Shown piece after piece: positions 1 to 6,441 of a stretch of 9,473 bases of DNA. Source of the stretch: Bacteriovoracaceae bacterium (GTDB lineage: Bacteria > Bdellovibrionota > Bacteriovoracia > Bacteriovoracales > Bacteriovoracaceae); NCBI GenBank assembly GCA_007116425.1, contig SKIL01000076.1, positions 1-9,473 of the forward strand. The letters run 5' to 3'. Each line of letters begins with the position of its first letter. Position 1 is the first letter of the stretch. A program made the translations under genes and the position numbers. The notes beneath the pieces were generated by a model, which was given only the letters and a program-made list of their open reading frames with translations, made no database searches and had not been told where the DNA came from.

Positions 1-246
1 ATCAATTGCTAAGATTCTTCCTAAGGATCGTCCATCACTTTGTCTCTCAGCTATAAATGCCTTTACTTCGGCATGCTGATAAAATGGGTGTTTAGGATTT
101 AAAAGATCATCGACTGCGAGTCTTAAGGGCGCGACCCAGTTTTTTTGAGTCTCTTTATCAAAAGAGTCTTTGACTATCCATAGCGTTTCAATGAATTTTC
201 TACGTTCACGCTTTTGAGAGAGGTCAATTTCTTTGATGGTAAACAT
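1..246 (-). CDS. GNAT-like acyltransferase, N-terminal part only (candidate ceramide synthase, bCerS-like)
   Basis: Only the first 82 residues are present; the gene runs off the left edge. The reading frame is open from an ATG at 246 down to base 1. The start is supported by a strong ribosome site, AGGAGAG (253-259 on the complement), 6 bases upstream. The translation has the opening typical of a family of roughly 370-400-residue GNAT-related acyltransferases: a basic RRKF segment, then NWVAPLR, then DLLNPKHPFYQHAEVKAF, then GRSLGRILAID. These match the usual WVPPL, LLNPKKNPFF.HAE and GRPVGRI pattern as I remember it. The gene starts 18 bp after the serine palmitoyltransferase stop, so the two are almost certainly cotranscribed. 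From memory, the Caulobacter ceramide synthase bCerS is a GNAT-type acyltransferase, so an N-acylating role on a sphingoid base is plausible. The catalytic acyl-CoA/ACP-binding part is outside the window, so function is inferred from family and context. Confidence 0.75.
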   Translation of the reverse strand, partial: MFTIKEIDLSQKRERRKFIETLWIVKDSFDKETQKNWVAPLRLAVDDLLNPKHPFYQHAEVKAFIAERQSDGRSLGRILAID

Positions 247-264
247 CAAGCTCTCTCCTGGCCT

Positions 265-1464
265 TTAATGCTGAATCGAGGGAATCCCAAATTCTTTTTT
301 GGCCTTTCTGAAAACGTCTAAAACGAACTGCAGGTCTTCTTTTTTATGAGAGGCCATATAGCTAGTTCGAATAAGAGCTTCACCTTTCGGTACCGCCGGA
401 GTGATAACTGGTGTGGCAAAAACACCATTTTCTTGAAGAAATTTTGTTACTTGCATGGCCTTTAGGTCATCTCCAATAAAAATGGGGATTATAGGAGTTT
501 TTGAGTCGTATGTATAAAAACCAATGTCGCTAAAACCTCTGCGCATAAAGCTTACGTTGTCCCAAAGTCTTTCGTGAATAGTCCCGTCTTTTAAAATGAC
601 GTCGATACACGCAGAAACTGTTGCAACAGCAGATGGAGGCATAGAAGCAGAGAACATAAATGATCTGGCCGTATGCTTAACGTAATCCATATTTTCTTTA
701 CTTCCAGAAATGAGTCCACCAATCGAAGCAAAGGATTTTGAAAAGGTTCCCATATTGAAATCTACTTGGTCAGTCAGTCCGAAGTGGTCCATGGTACCTC
801 TTCCTCTCTCTCCAAGTACACCGAGTCCGTGGGCATCATCGACATAGATATATGCGCCATATTTTTTTGCCAGCTCTACTACCTTTGGAAGATTGAGAAT
901 ATCACCGGTCATTGAGAAAATTCCATCAGCGACAATAATAGTTCTTTGAAAGCGGTTAACATTTGATTCAAGTAGCTCTTCAAGAGACTCCATATTATTG
1001 TGCTTGAATTTAAATGTTGTTCCAAAAGCAAGTCTTGAAGCATCTAGAATTGAGGCATGATTTTCAGAGTCAAACAACATACAGTCTTTAGGCCCACATA
1101 AAGTTGAAAGGGCCCCGAGGTTAGCTTGCATGCCGGTGGAGAAAACTAATACTTTTTCATGCCCAAGGTAGCGCGCTAGTTTTTCCTCTAGTTCCTCATG
1201 TAGATTTAGATTTCCATTTAAAAAGCGAGAACCCGTGCATCCAGTCCCATATTTTGAAATGGCCCTTTGAGCTGCCTCGACAACTTCAGGATGATGAGTA
1301 AGCCCTAGGTAGTTATTGGAACCGATCATAATTTGGTTTTTACCACCAACCGTAACTTCGTTTCCATCTGACGCTTCAATCGCCCTAAAAAAAGGGTAGA
1401 GGTCCATTTGCTTGAGCATATTGGCCTTTTCTATAATCTTGCTCGATTGGTATGATTTTAGCAT
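265..1464 (-). CDS. spt: Serine palmitoyltransferase-type alpha-oxoamine synthase (PLP enzyme)
   Basis: This is a 399-residue fold-type I PLP enzyme of the alpha-oxoamine synthase family, cytosolic or peripheral to the membrane. It is predicted to condense L-serine with a long-chain acyl-CoA or acyl-ACP to 3-ketosphinganine, the first step of sphingolipid synthesis. Visible family elements are NNYLGL (50-55), the FSTGMQANLG turn (108-117), the PLP-stacking His136 in ENHAS, Asp209 and His212 in VDDAHGLG, and the PLP lysine Lys243 in GTFSKSFASIGG. Arg366 lies near the C-terminus in LIRTSYMASH. GTFSKS and FSASMPPSAVAT resemble Sphingomonas serine palmitoyltransferase (GTFSKSVGTVGG, FTASLPPSVVAT) rather than KBL, which has GTLGKALGGASGG. 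BioF and HemA are less likely for the same reason. The start is ATG with AAAGGA about 7 bases upstream. It is first in an operon with the acyltransferase that follows. The acyl donor and amino-acid substrate are inferred, not shown. Confidence 0.85.
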   Translation of the reverse strand: MLKSYQSSKIIEKANMLKQMDLYPFFRAIEASDGNEVTVGGKNQIMIGSNNYLGLTHHPEVVEAAQRAISKYGTGCTGSRFLNGNLNLHEELEEKLARYLGHEKVLVFSTGMQANLGALSTLCGPKDCMLFDSENHASILDASRLAFGTTFKFKHNNMESLEELLESNVNRFQRTIIVADGIFSMTGDILNLPKVVELAKKYGAYIYVDDAHGLGVLGERGRGTMDHFGLTDQVDFNMGTFSKSFASIGGLISGSKENMDYVKHTARSFMFSASMPPSAVATVSACIDVILKDGTIHERLWDNVSFMRRGFSDIGFYTYDSKTPIIPIFIGDDLKAMQVTKFLQENGVFATPVITPAVPKGEALIRTSYMASHKKEDLQFVLDVFRKAKKEFGIPSIQH

Positions 1465-1520
1465 CAGAATATCCTTTAACTAGCTGAAATAATGGGAATC
1501 TAAAAGTTTAAATCGACAGA

Positions 1521-1549
1521 AAACTACCCCTGTTGGCGTTTGGTGTCAA
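1521..1549 (-). promoter_or_regulatory. Sigma-70-type promoter for the spt operon
   Basis: On the minus strand a perfect -35 TTGACA (1549-1544) is followed by a 17-base spacer and a weaker -10 TAGTTT (1526-1521). Transcription would start near 1513, giving a leader of about 50 bases before the spt ATG at 1464. The perfect -35 at ideal spacing is the main support. It lies between the end of the PilZ gene and spt, so spt need not depend on readthrough. Confidence 0.6.
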
Positions 1550-1611
1550 TCTGAAAGCTAGAATGTGTAAAATTTGTTCGACTGAAGTGATTTTGTCTAA
1601 GAGAAGGCCGT

Positions 1612-2373
1612 TTACTTTTTCTTTTGTTTAAAGCGCTTTTGAATCTCTTCTGCTCTTGCCTCAGAGTTAATATAAATAGTCAGGTCCTCTTCAACTTGAG
1701 ATGGGATTTCACTAAACGCGACTCCTACCTTGAGGCCATCTATCTGCTTACCCTTGTCATTTTTATTGGGAAAAATGCCGGCAATTTTAATTTTTGGGAT
1801 AAAAAATTTCTTTTTATTAAATAGCAGTTCACAGTCTTGATAAGTTTGGTCTTTTTCAAATAAGGAGCGCTCTGATTCCTCAAGTGTAAAACTCGTGCCT
1901 CCTGCTGAAATATCATTACATGGGTAAACTCTATCATTAATTTTGAATTCAACATCAATGTATTCACTTACCATCAGGCGGTAGTTCGATCTTTGCTGGC
2001 TTTTGTAGATGATTTGATCGAGAGTTACAGTGTAGGTGCTGGTTTTTTGATTATAGTTTAGGGTTGTGCTTGTAAAAAAAGTAAACTTCCCAAGGGGTAT
2101 CTTTATCAAAACCTCTTTATCGACTAACGATGATCCTGTTAGCTTAGATAAAAGCCCGCCTTTTTGCTCCAATATTAATTGAGGAATTTCGGCAATACTT
2201 TGGTTATCTTGGACTGATTCAATCTGAAAAGTTTCAGCACTTTTTTCACGACCTTTTTCCCATATTGTAACCTCATGCCCAAACTTATCGAGATCTTCAA
2301 TAAAGCGAGGCATATCCCTTTTAATTAGGGCCGTAAAATAGTGTCGTCGATTTGGGTCATGACTAGTGGTCAA
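1612..2373 (-). CDS. PilZ-domain protein, predicted cyclic-di-GMP receptor
   Basis: The product has 253 residues with no signal peptide or membrane segment. The C-terminal half is a PilZ domain: Arg128 and Arg132 form the RxxxR switch motif (QQRSNYR), and Asp154, Ser156 and Gly159 form the D-x-S-x-x-G motif in NDISAGG. These are the residues that bind cyclic di-GMP in this family. A GVAFSEIP strand near 217-224 is also typical of PilZ. Residues 1 to about 120 form an extra N-terminal domain rich in beta strand; it may be YcgR-like, but I cannot confirm that. The C-terminus is a charged tail ending in KQKKK. The start is TTG: an in-frame stop lies just upstream and no in-frame ATG has a usable ribosome site. 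The output (flagellar brake, gliding, regulation) cannot be told from sequence. It is divergent from pepN and is transcribed alone or with readthrough into spt. Confidence 0.85.
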   Translation of the reverse strand: MTTSHDPNRRHYFTALIKRDMPRFIEDLDKFGHEVTIWEKGREKSAETFQIESVQDNQSIAEIPQLILEQKGGLLSKLTGSSLVDKEVLIKIPLGKFTFFTSTTLNYNQKTSTYTVTLDQIIYKSQQRSNYRLMVSEYIDVEFKINDRVYPCNDISAGGTSFTLEESERSLFEKDQTYQDCELLFNKKKFFIPKIKIAGIFPNKNDKGKQIDGLKVGVAFSEIPSQVEEDLTIYINSEARAEEIQKRFKQKKK

Positions 2374-2378
2374 GCTAA

Positions 2379-2384
2379 CACCTT
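2379..2384 (-). promoter_or_regulatory. Ribosome binding site that fixes the TTG start of the PilZ gene
   Basis: AAGGTG lies 5 bases before the TTG codon at 2373-2371 on the minus strand. The in-frame codon series upstream meets TAA within four codons. The next in-frame ATG (residue 21) has its purine run only 2 bases away, which is too close. TTG is therefore the best-supported start. Confidence 0.6.
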
Positions 2385-2406
2385 AGAATTAGGAATATCT
2401 TTATTA

Positions 2407-2434
2407 ATCATAAACATATTTATTAATTTTTCAA
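2407..2434 (-). promoter_or_regulatory. Promoter for the PilZ gene
   Basis: On the minus strand TTGAAA (2434-2429) and TATGAT (2412-2407) are separated by 16 bases; each hexamer matches the sigma-70 consensus at five of six positions. The predicted start near 2400 gives a leader of about 26 bases. It lies back to back with the pepN promoter, the two -35 elements being only 9 bases apart. Confidence 0.6.
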
Positions 2435-2443
2435 AATATCACC

Positions 2444-2472
2444 CTGACAGGAAATTTATGTTCGGCTAGAAT
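2444..2472 (+). promoter_or_regulatory. Promoter for the pepN-porin operon
   Basis: CTGACA (2444-2449) and TAGAAT (2467-2472) with exactly 17 bases between them; each hexamer is one base from consensus. Transcription would begin near 2479 and leave a leader of about 100 bases before the pepN start at 2580. Weaker alternatives nearer the gene (for example TTGGTT at 2503 with TATATA at 2527) cannot be excluded because the leader is very AT-rich. Confidence 0.55.
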
Positions 2473-2547
2473 CCGATTTAAAGTTAGTTAAGCTATTGAG
2501 ATTTGGTTAAGTTATAAATGTTTAGCTATATAAATTGGCATATATAT

Positions 2548-2567
2548 GGCCTCTAGTTTTTGAGGTC
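2548..2567 (+). promoter_or_regulatory. Small hairpin in the pepN leader, just before the ribosome site
   Basis: GGCCTC (2548-2553) can pair with GAGGTC (2562-2567), including one G-U pair, around an 8-base U-rich loop. The stem ends 2 bases before the AGGAG ribosome site. It is too short and lacks a following T run, so it is not a terminator. It could modulate translation or be chance. Confidence 0.25.
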
Positions 2568-2569
2568 TT

Positions 2570-2574
2570 AGGAG
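2570..2574 (+). promoter_or_regulatory. Ribosome binding site that decides the pepN start
   Basis: AGGAG sits 5 bases before the ATG at 2580. The frame is open further upstream to a TTG at 2537, but no ribosome site precedes that codon. The protein from 2580 begins in register with the known N-terminus of the PepN family. Confidence 0.75.
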
Positions 2575-2579
2575 ATTAT

Positions 2580-5249
2580 ATGAAGAATGACACACCGAAA
2601 ACTATTTTTCTCAGAGACTATACAACACCTGACTTTATAATTTCGGAGGTTTTTTTAACCTTTGATTTGGATGATGAGAAAACTCGAGTGACTAATTCGA
2701 TGAAAATACAGTCGCAGTCTGAAGCCCCAAATTTAGTTCTCAATGGAGAGGAACTGGTTTTTTTGTCTGCCAAAATCAACGGAGAAGATGTTGATTCTTC
2801 AAAGCTTGTTTTTAAGGACGATACTTTAACTATTTTAGATGTACCGCGAGAGTTTGAGCTCACGATAGAGAATCAGATTAACCCAAGCGCTAATAAGGCC
2901 CTCGATGGCCTTTATAAGTCAGGGACTATCTTTTGTTCGCAAAATGAACCTGAAGGTTTTAGACGGATTACTTATTATATCGACCGGCCTGATGTGATGG
3001 CGAAATTTAAAACCAAAATAATTGCGGATAAGAAGAAGTATCCCGTCATGCTTTCAAATGGAAACCCAATTGAAAGTGGTGACTTAGAAGGTGGAAAACA
3101 TTGGATTATGTGGGAGGATCCGTTTCCGAAGCCTTGCTATCTCTACGCTCTTGTCGCTGGAGATCTAGGCCTTGTTCAAGATGAATTTACAACATGCTCT
3201 GGGCGTAAAATTGACCTTCGAATTTATGTGGATAAAGGTAATGAGGATAAGTGTGGCCACGCCATGGAATCACTCAAAAATTCGATGAAGTGGGATGAAG
3301 AGAGATTTGGACTTGAATACGATCTTGATATTTATATGATTGTTGCAGTTGATGCTTTCAATATGGGTGCGATGGAAAATAAGGGACTTAACATTTTCAA
3401 CTCGGCCTATGTTTTGGCCAAGCCAGAAACGGCGACTGACGCCAATTTTATGGGGATTGAAAGTGTTATTGGTCATGAGTATTTTCACAACTGGACAGGA
3501 AATAGAATCACATGTCGTGATTGGTTTCAATTGACCCTGAAAGAAGGTCTAACGGTTTTTAGAGATCAAGAATTCAGTGCAGACCTCAACTCTCGAACCG
3601 TTCAGCGTATTCAAGATGTTGAGCGGTTAAGGCAGTTTCAATTTGCTGAAGATACAGGCCCTACAGCTCATCCGATTAAACCCGATTCTTATATTGAGAT
3701 TAACAATTTCTATACTGTTACTATCTATGAAAAAGGAGCTGAAGTCATACGAATGCTCCATACTTTATTGGGTGAGGCCGGCTTTAGAAAGGGGATGGAT
3801 AAATATTTTGAATTATATGATGGCCAGGCCGTGACGACTGAAGACTTCTTGCACGCGATGAGTGTGGCAAATAATAATATAGATCTTGAGCAATTCAAAC
3901 TCTGGTACTCTCAGGCCGGAACGCCTCAAATTGATATCACTACTTCATATGATGAAAGTTCAAAAAAGTTTAAATTAAAGCTTTCTCAATCCTGTCCAAA
4001 GACTCCTGGACAGGAAGTGAAGAAGGCCTTTTATATCCCACTTAGAGTAGGTCTTGTCGGTCGTTCTGGAGATGATCTGGCATTGCAATTGTCATCTGAA
4101 CATAGTCATGAAGAGCAGAAATACCTCAAAGAAAAAGGTGTCATCATTCTTAAAGATTATGATGCTGAATATACTTTTGTAAGTGTTACAGAAAGACCAG
4201 TCTTATCCTTAAACCGTGGCTTTAGTGCACCTGTAAAACTTAAGTCTTACCATACAGATGAAGAACTCTTATTTTTAATGGCCAACGATAAAGATGAATT
4301 TAACCGCTATGAGGCCGCGCAGGTTTTGGCCTTTAATCATATTCAATCTTTTCTTGATGCTAAAAAGAGTGATGGTCGCTCATGGGACGAGATGGCCCAA
4401 AGTTTTGAAGATCATGCCTATCTCGAAGCCTATCACACAATGCTTTTAGATAAGGAACTAGATCCTTCGATGAAGATGATGATGTTAGATCTTCCTTCAC
4501 TGTCGGTTCTTCAGCAGGCCCAAAATCCTGTGAACCACTGTGATGTTGTGGATGCTAAGGATACTCTCACTAGAATTCTAGCGAATCGATTTGAAAAAGA
4601 GTTTTTGAGTTTATACCGAGAAAACCATGATGTTTCTTTCAAAATGGACGGTATTGCCATTGGCAAGCGAGCACTGAAGACACTCTGTCTTAGATTTCTT
4701 GCGGCCCTTGGTAAGGACGCCTATTTTGATTTGGCCTTAGAGCAATTTGATAATGCGACTAATATGACAGATGAGAGTTCGGCCTTGAATCTAGTGTGTG
4801 CACACGCTAATAGTCATCGTGACACGGTAGTTGAACGCTTTTTTGATAAATGGAAGCATGAAACACTCGTTATGCAGAAATGGCTTATGGCCCAGGCCAG
4901 CTCTCCTTTGGAGTCAACCTATGAGAATGTTCTAAAGCTCGAGAATAGTGAGGTTTTTGATATTAATATTCCAAACCTTGTAAGGTCTCTGGTCGGATCG
5001 TTTGCTCGCAATATGCCACAGTTTCACCATAAAAGTGGTCGCGGCTATGAGTATGTTGCTAAGAAAGTTCTTACTCTTGACTCTCTTAACCCTCAGGTCG
5101 CTTCAGGTCTCGTTGGTGCATTTCGTGATTATAAGCGACTCGAAGATGGACAAAGAGACTTAATGAAAGTTCAACTTGAAAAGATTCGCGATTTTGATGG
5201 TCTATCGAAGAATACTTTTGAGATTGTTTCTAAAATTTTGAACTCATAG
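2580..5249 (+). CDS. pepN: Aminopeptidase N (M1 family zinc metallopeptidase)
   Basis: This 889-residue protein compares with 870 in E. coli PepN, and the match starts at the N-terminus (RDYTTPDFIISEVFLTFDL). It is a zinc exopeptidase that removes N-terminal amino acids from peptides, probably in the cytoplasm because no signal peptide is seen. The order is an N-terminal beta domain (about 1-190), a thermolysin-like catalytic domain (about 190-440), a beta-sandwich linker and a helical C-terminal domain. Visible active-site residues are the exopeptidase motif GAMEN (263-267), zinc ligands His299 and His303 with catalytic Glu300 in HEYFHNW, third zinc ligand Glu322 in KEGLTVFRDQEF, and the transition-state Tyr383. 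Glu123 sits in the substrate-amine-binding NEPEGFRR segment. All are offset by two residues from the E. coli numbering as I recall it. The porin gene follows 14 bp downstream. Confidence 0.97.
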   Translation: MKNDTPKTIFLRDYTTPDFIISEVFLTFDLDDEKTRVTNSMKIQSQSEAPNLVLNGEELVFLSAKINGEDVDSSKLVFKDDTLTILDVPREFELTIENQINPSANKALDGLYKSGTIFCSQNEPEGFRRITYYIDRPDVMAKFKTKIIADKKKYPVMLSNGNPIESGDLEGGKHWIMWEDPFPKPCYLYALVAGDLGLVQDEFTTCSGRKIDLRIYVDKGNEDKCGHAMESLKNSMKWDEERFGLEYDLDIYMIVAVDAFNMGAMENKGLNIFNSAYVLAKPETATDANFMGIESVIGHEYFHNWTGNRITCRDWFQLTLKEGLTVFRDQEFSADLNSRTVQRIQDVERLRQFQFAEDTGPTAHPIKPDSYIEINNFYTVTIYEKGAEVIRMLHTLLGEAGFRKGMDKYFELYDGQAVTTEDFLHAMSVANNNIDLEQFKLWYSQAGTPQIDITTSYDESSKKFKLKLSQSCPKTPGQEVKKAFYIPLRVGLVGRSGDDLALQLSSEHSHEEQKYLKEKGVIILKDYDAEYTFVSVTERPVLSLNRGFSAPVKLKSYHTDEELLFLMANDKDEFNRYEAAQVLAFNHIQSFLDAKKSDGRSWDEMAQSFEDHAYLEAYHTMLLDKELDPSMKMMMLDLPSLSVLQQAQNPVNHCDVVDAKDTLTRILANRFEKEFLSLYRENHDVSFKMDGIAIGKRALKTLCLRFLAALGKDAYFDLALEQFDNATNMTDESSALNLVCAHANSHRDTVVERFFDKWKHETLVMQKWLMAQASSPLESTYENVLKLENSEVFDINIPNLVRSLVGSFARNMPQFHHKSGRGYEYVAKKVLTLDSLNPQVASGLVGAFRDYKRLEDGQRDLMKVQLEKIRDFDGLSKNTFEIVSKILNS

Positions 5250-5263
5250 ATATTGGAGTTATC

Positions 5264-6388
5264 GTGAGCATAATGAAATTACCTCTAATGATTTTTTTTT
5301 TGTTAAAGTTAATCTTTATTGCACTTCTTTCAAGTGCTCACGCTGACTTACTGCAAACGCGTAGGCCAGACCTGATAAAGAGTGTTGATATTATCGGGTC
5401 TATGCACTCTCAGGTCGCTTATGCACGGGCTAAGGAGCATGAGAGTTCTGCAGAGTCCATGGATAGTTCGAAGAGCAATTCATGGCATGGTCCTGAGATC
5501 AGACGCTTTCGGCTCGGTTTTATTGTAAACTCTTTTCAAAATGTAAGCGCGCGAGTTGAGGGAATTTTTGTTCCTAATGACGATAAAGAATTTCAAATGC
5601 AATTTGCTTACGTTGACTGGAGTAAGTATGATTTTTTTAATCTTCGTTTTGGTTACGACCGGGCAAAGTTCGTGTTTGAAGAGAATACAAGCTCCGGCCA
5701 AATTTTAGCGATTGAAAGAAGTCATTTAACAAATCTTAGTAATATTGGTTATCACAATGGGCTTTCTTTTTATGGGCAGATAAGTGATCTTTTTGATTAC
5801 AACCTCGCTGTGTTGACAAATACCTCAAACCGAAATCCAAAAGGTGAGAATCCTCGCTATATCCATGTCGTAAGTTTTGGCCTTGAATTTGGAGATTACC
5901 TTTCTTCTTTAGATAAGCTTCGCCTCGAGTTAGACCTGGTTCATAACGATCAGAAAACTACTGGAGTTACTGACCGTAAACGTGGTATTGCCTTTGCACA
6001 ACACTTTATTGTTGGCTCATTTGATTGGCGCTCAGAATATATTTGGACCGAGGGTCTTGATCAAAACTTTTTGCGCGGTTTTTACCTTCAGCCTGCCTAC
6101 TCAATAAGTGATGAAAATCAAATTGTCGTTAGATATGAAAGTATGAACGCTCAGTCGATTGGGGGCATAACGACTTCTTCACGCTATCAAAATCAAATTG
6201 GTGAACTGGGTGGGACATATGAAAATGGAGGGGAGCGCTTTGATGCTCTTTATCTTGGCCATAATCATTATTTCTCAGGACATGCTCACAAGCTTATGTT
6301 GGGGCTTGAGTTTTCACGACTAAGAAGTGAAGAGAGTCGCGATGTTTATGGCACCACGGCCATGGCATCTTGGCGTTTTGTGTTTTAA
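5264..6388 (+). CDS. Outer-membrane porin, OprO/OprP (phosphate-selective porin) family
   Basis: The product has 374 residues. Residues 1-27 form a signal peptide: Lys5, a hydrophobic core (LMIFFLLKLIFIALL), and a likely cleavage after AHA at 25-27. The mature protein alternates in the manner of a beta-barrel and ends in Phe after WRFVF, a typical outer-membrane assembly signal. Family marks are RRFRLGF (80-86), AYVDW (115-119), NLRFGYDRAKF followed by TSS and ERSHL (126-155), and near the end LGHNHYFSGHAHKLMLGLEFSR (331-352). These follow the pattern of porins O and P, which are usually somewhat longer. The substrate cannot be read from this; many family members are not phosphate-specific. 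The start is GTG, with GGAG (5255-5258) 5 bases upstream; an ATG three codons on is possible but 14 bases from the site. It is translated 14 bp after pepN and shares its transcript. Confidence 0.8.
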   Translation: MSIMKLPLMIFFLLKLIFIALLSSAHADLLQTRRPDLIKSVDIIGSMHSQVAYARAKEHESSAESMDSSKSNSWHGPEIRRFRLGFIVNSFQNVSARVEGIFVPNDDKEFQMQFAYVDWSKYDFFNLRFGYDRAKFVFEENTSSGQILAIERSHLTNLSNIGYHNGLSFYGQISDLFDYNLAVLTNTSNRNPKGENPRYIHVVSFGLEFGDYLSSLDKLRLELDLVHNDQKTTGVTDRKRGIAFAQHFIVGSFDWRSEYIWTEGLDQNFLRGFYLQPAYSISDENQIVVRYESMNAQSIGGITTSSRYQNQIGELGGTYENGGERFDALYLGHNHYFSGHAHKLMLGLEFSRLRSEESRDVYGTTAMASWRFVF

Positions 6389-6423
6389 AAAAAGACCTTG
6401 CCGCGTGAGACAAGGTCTTTTTT
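6388..6423. terminator. Bidirectional intrinsic terminator between the porin and fba
   Basis: A perfect 13-bp inverted repeat pairs 6388-6400 (A run then GACCTTG) with 6411-6423 (CAAGGTC then T run) around a 10-base loop. The stem carries a T tract at its 3' side on both strands, so it can end the pepN-porin transcript and the oncoming fba transcript. It begins within the porin stop codon. Confidence 0.9.
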
Positions 6424-6441
6424 GATCAATTTAACTTGTGG

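Noticed and set aside
265..1464. Annotation as 2-amino-3-ketobutyrate CoA ligase (Kbl) or BioF
   Set aside because: The PLP-lysine segment is GTFSKS rather than the Kbl-type GTLGKA, the FSASMPPSAVAT stretch matches serine palmitoyltransferase, there is no adjacent threonine dehydrogenase, and the partner gene is an acyltransferase.
1465..1611. Terminator after the PilZ gene
   Set aside because: No stable stem followed by a T run was found on the minus strand; the gap holds the spt promoter instead.
1624..1967. Additional frames on both strands within the PilZ gene
   Set aside because: They overlap the PilZ coding frame with its intact motifs and have no supporting start signals.
2535..2579. 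In-frame upstream extension of pepN from a TTG
   Set aside because: No ribosome site precedes the TTG, the extra 15 residues have no counterpart in PepN proteins, and the ATG at 2580 has an ideal AGGAG.
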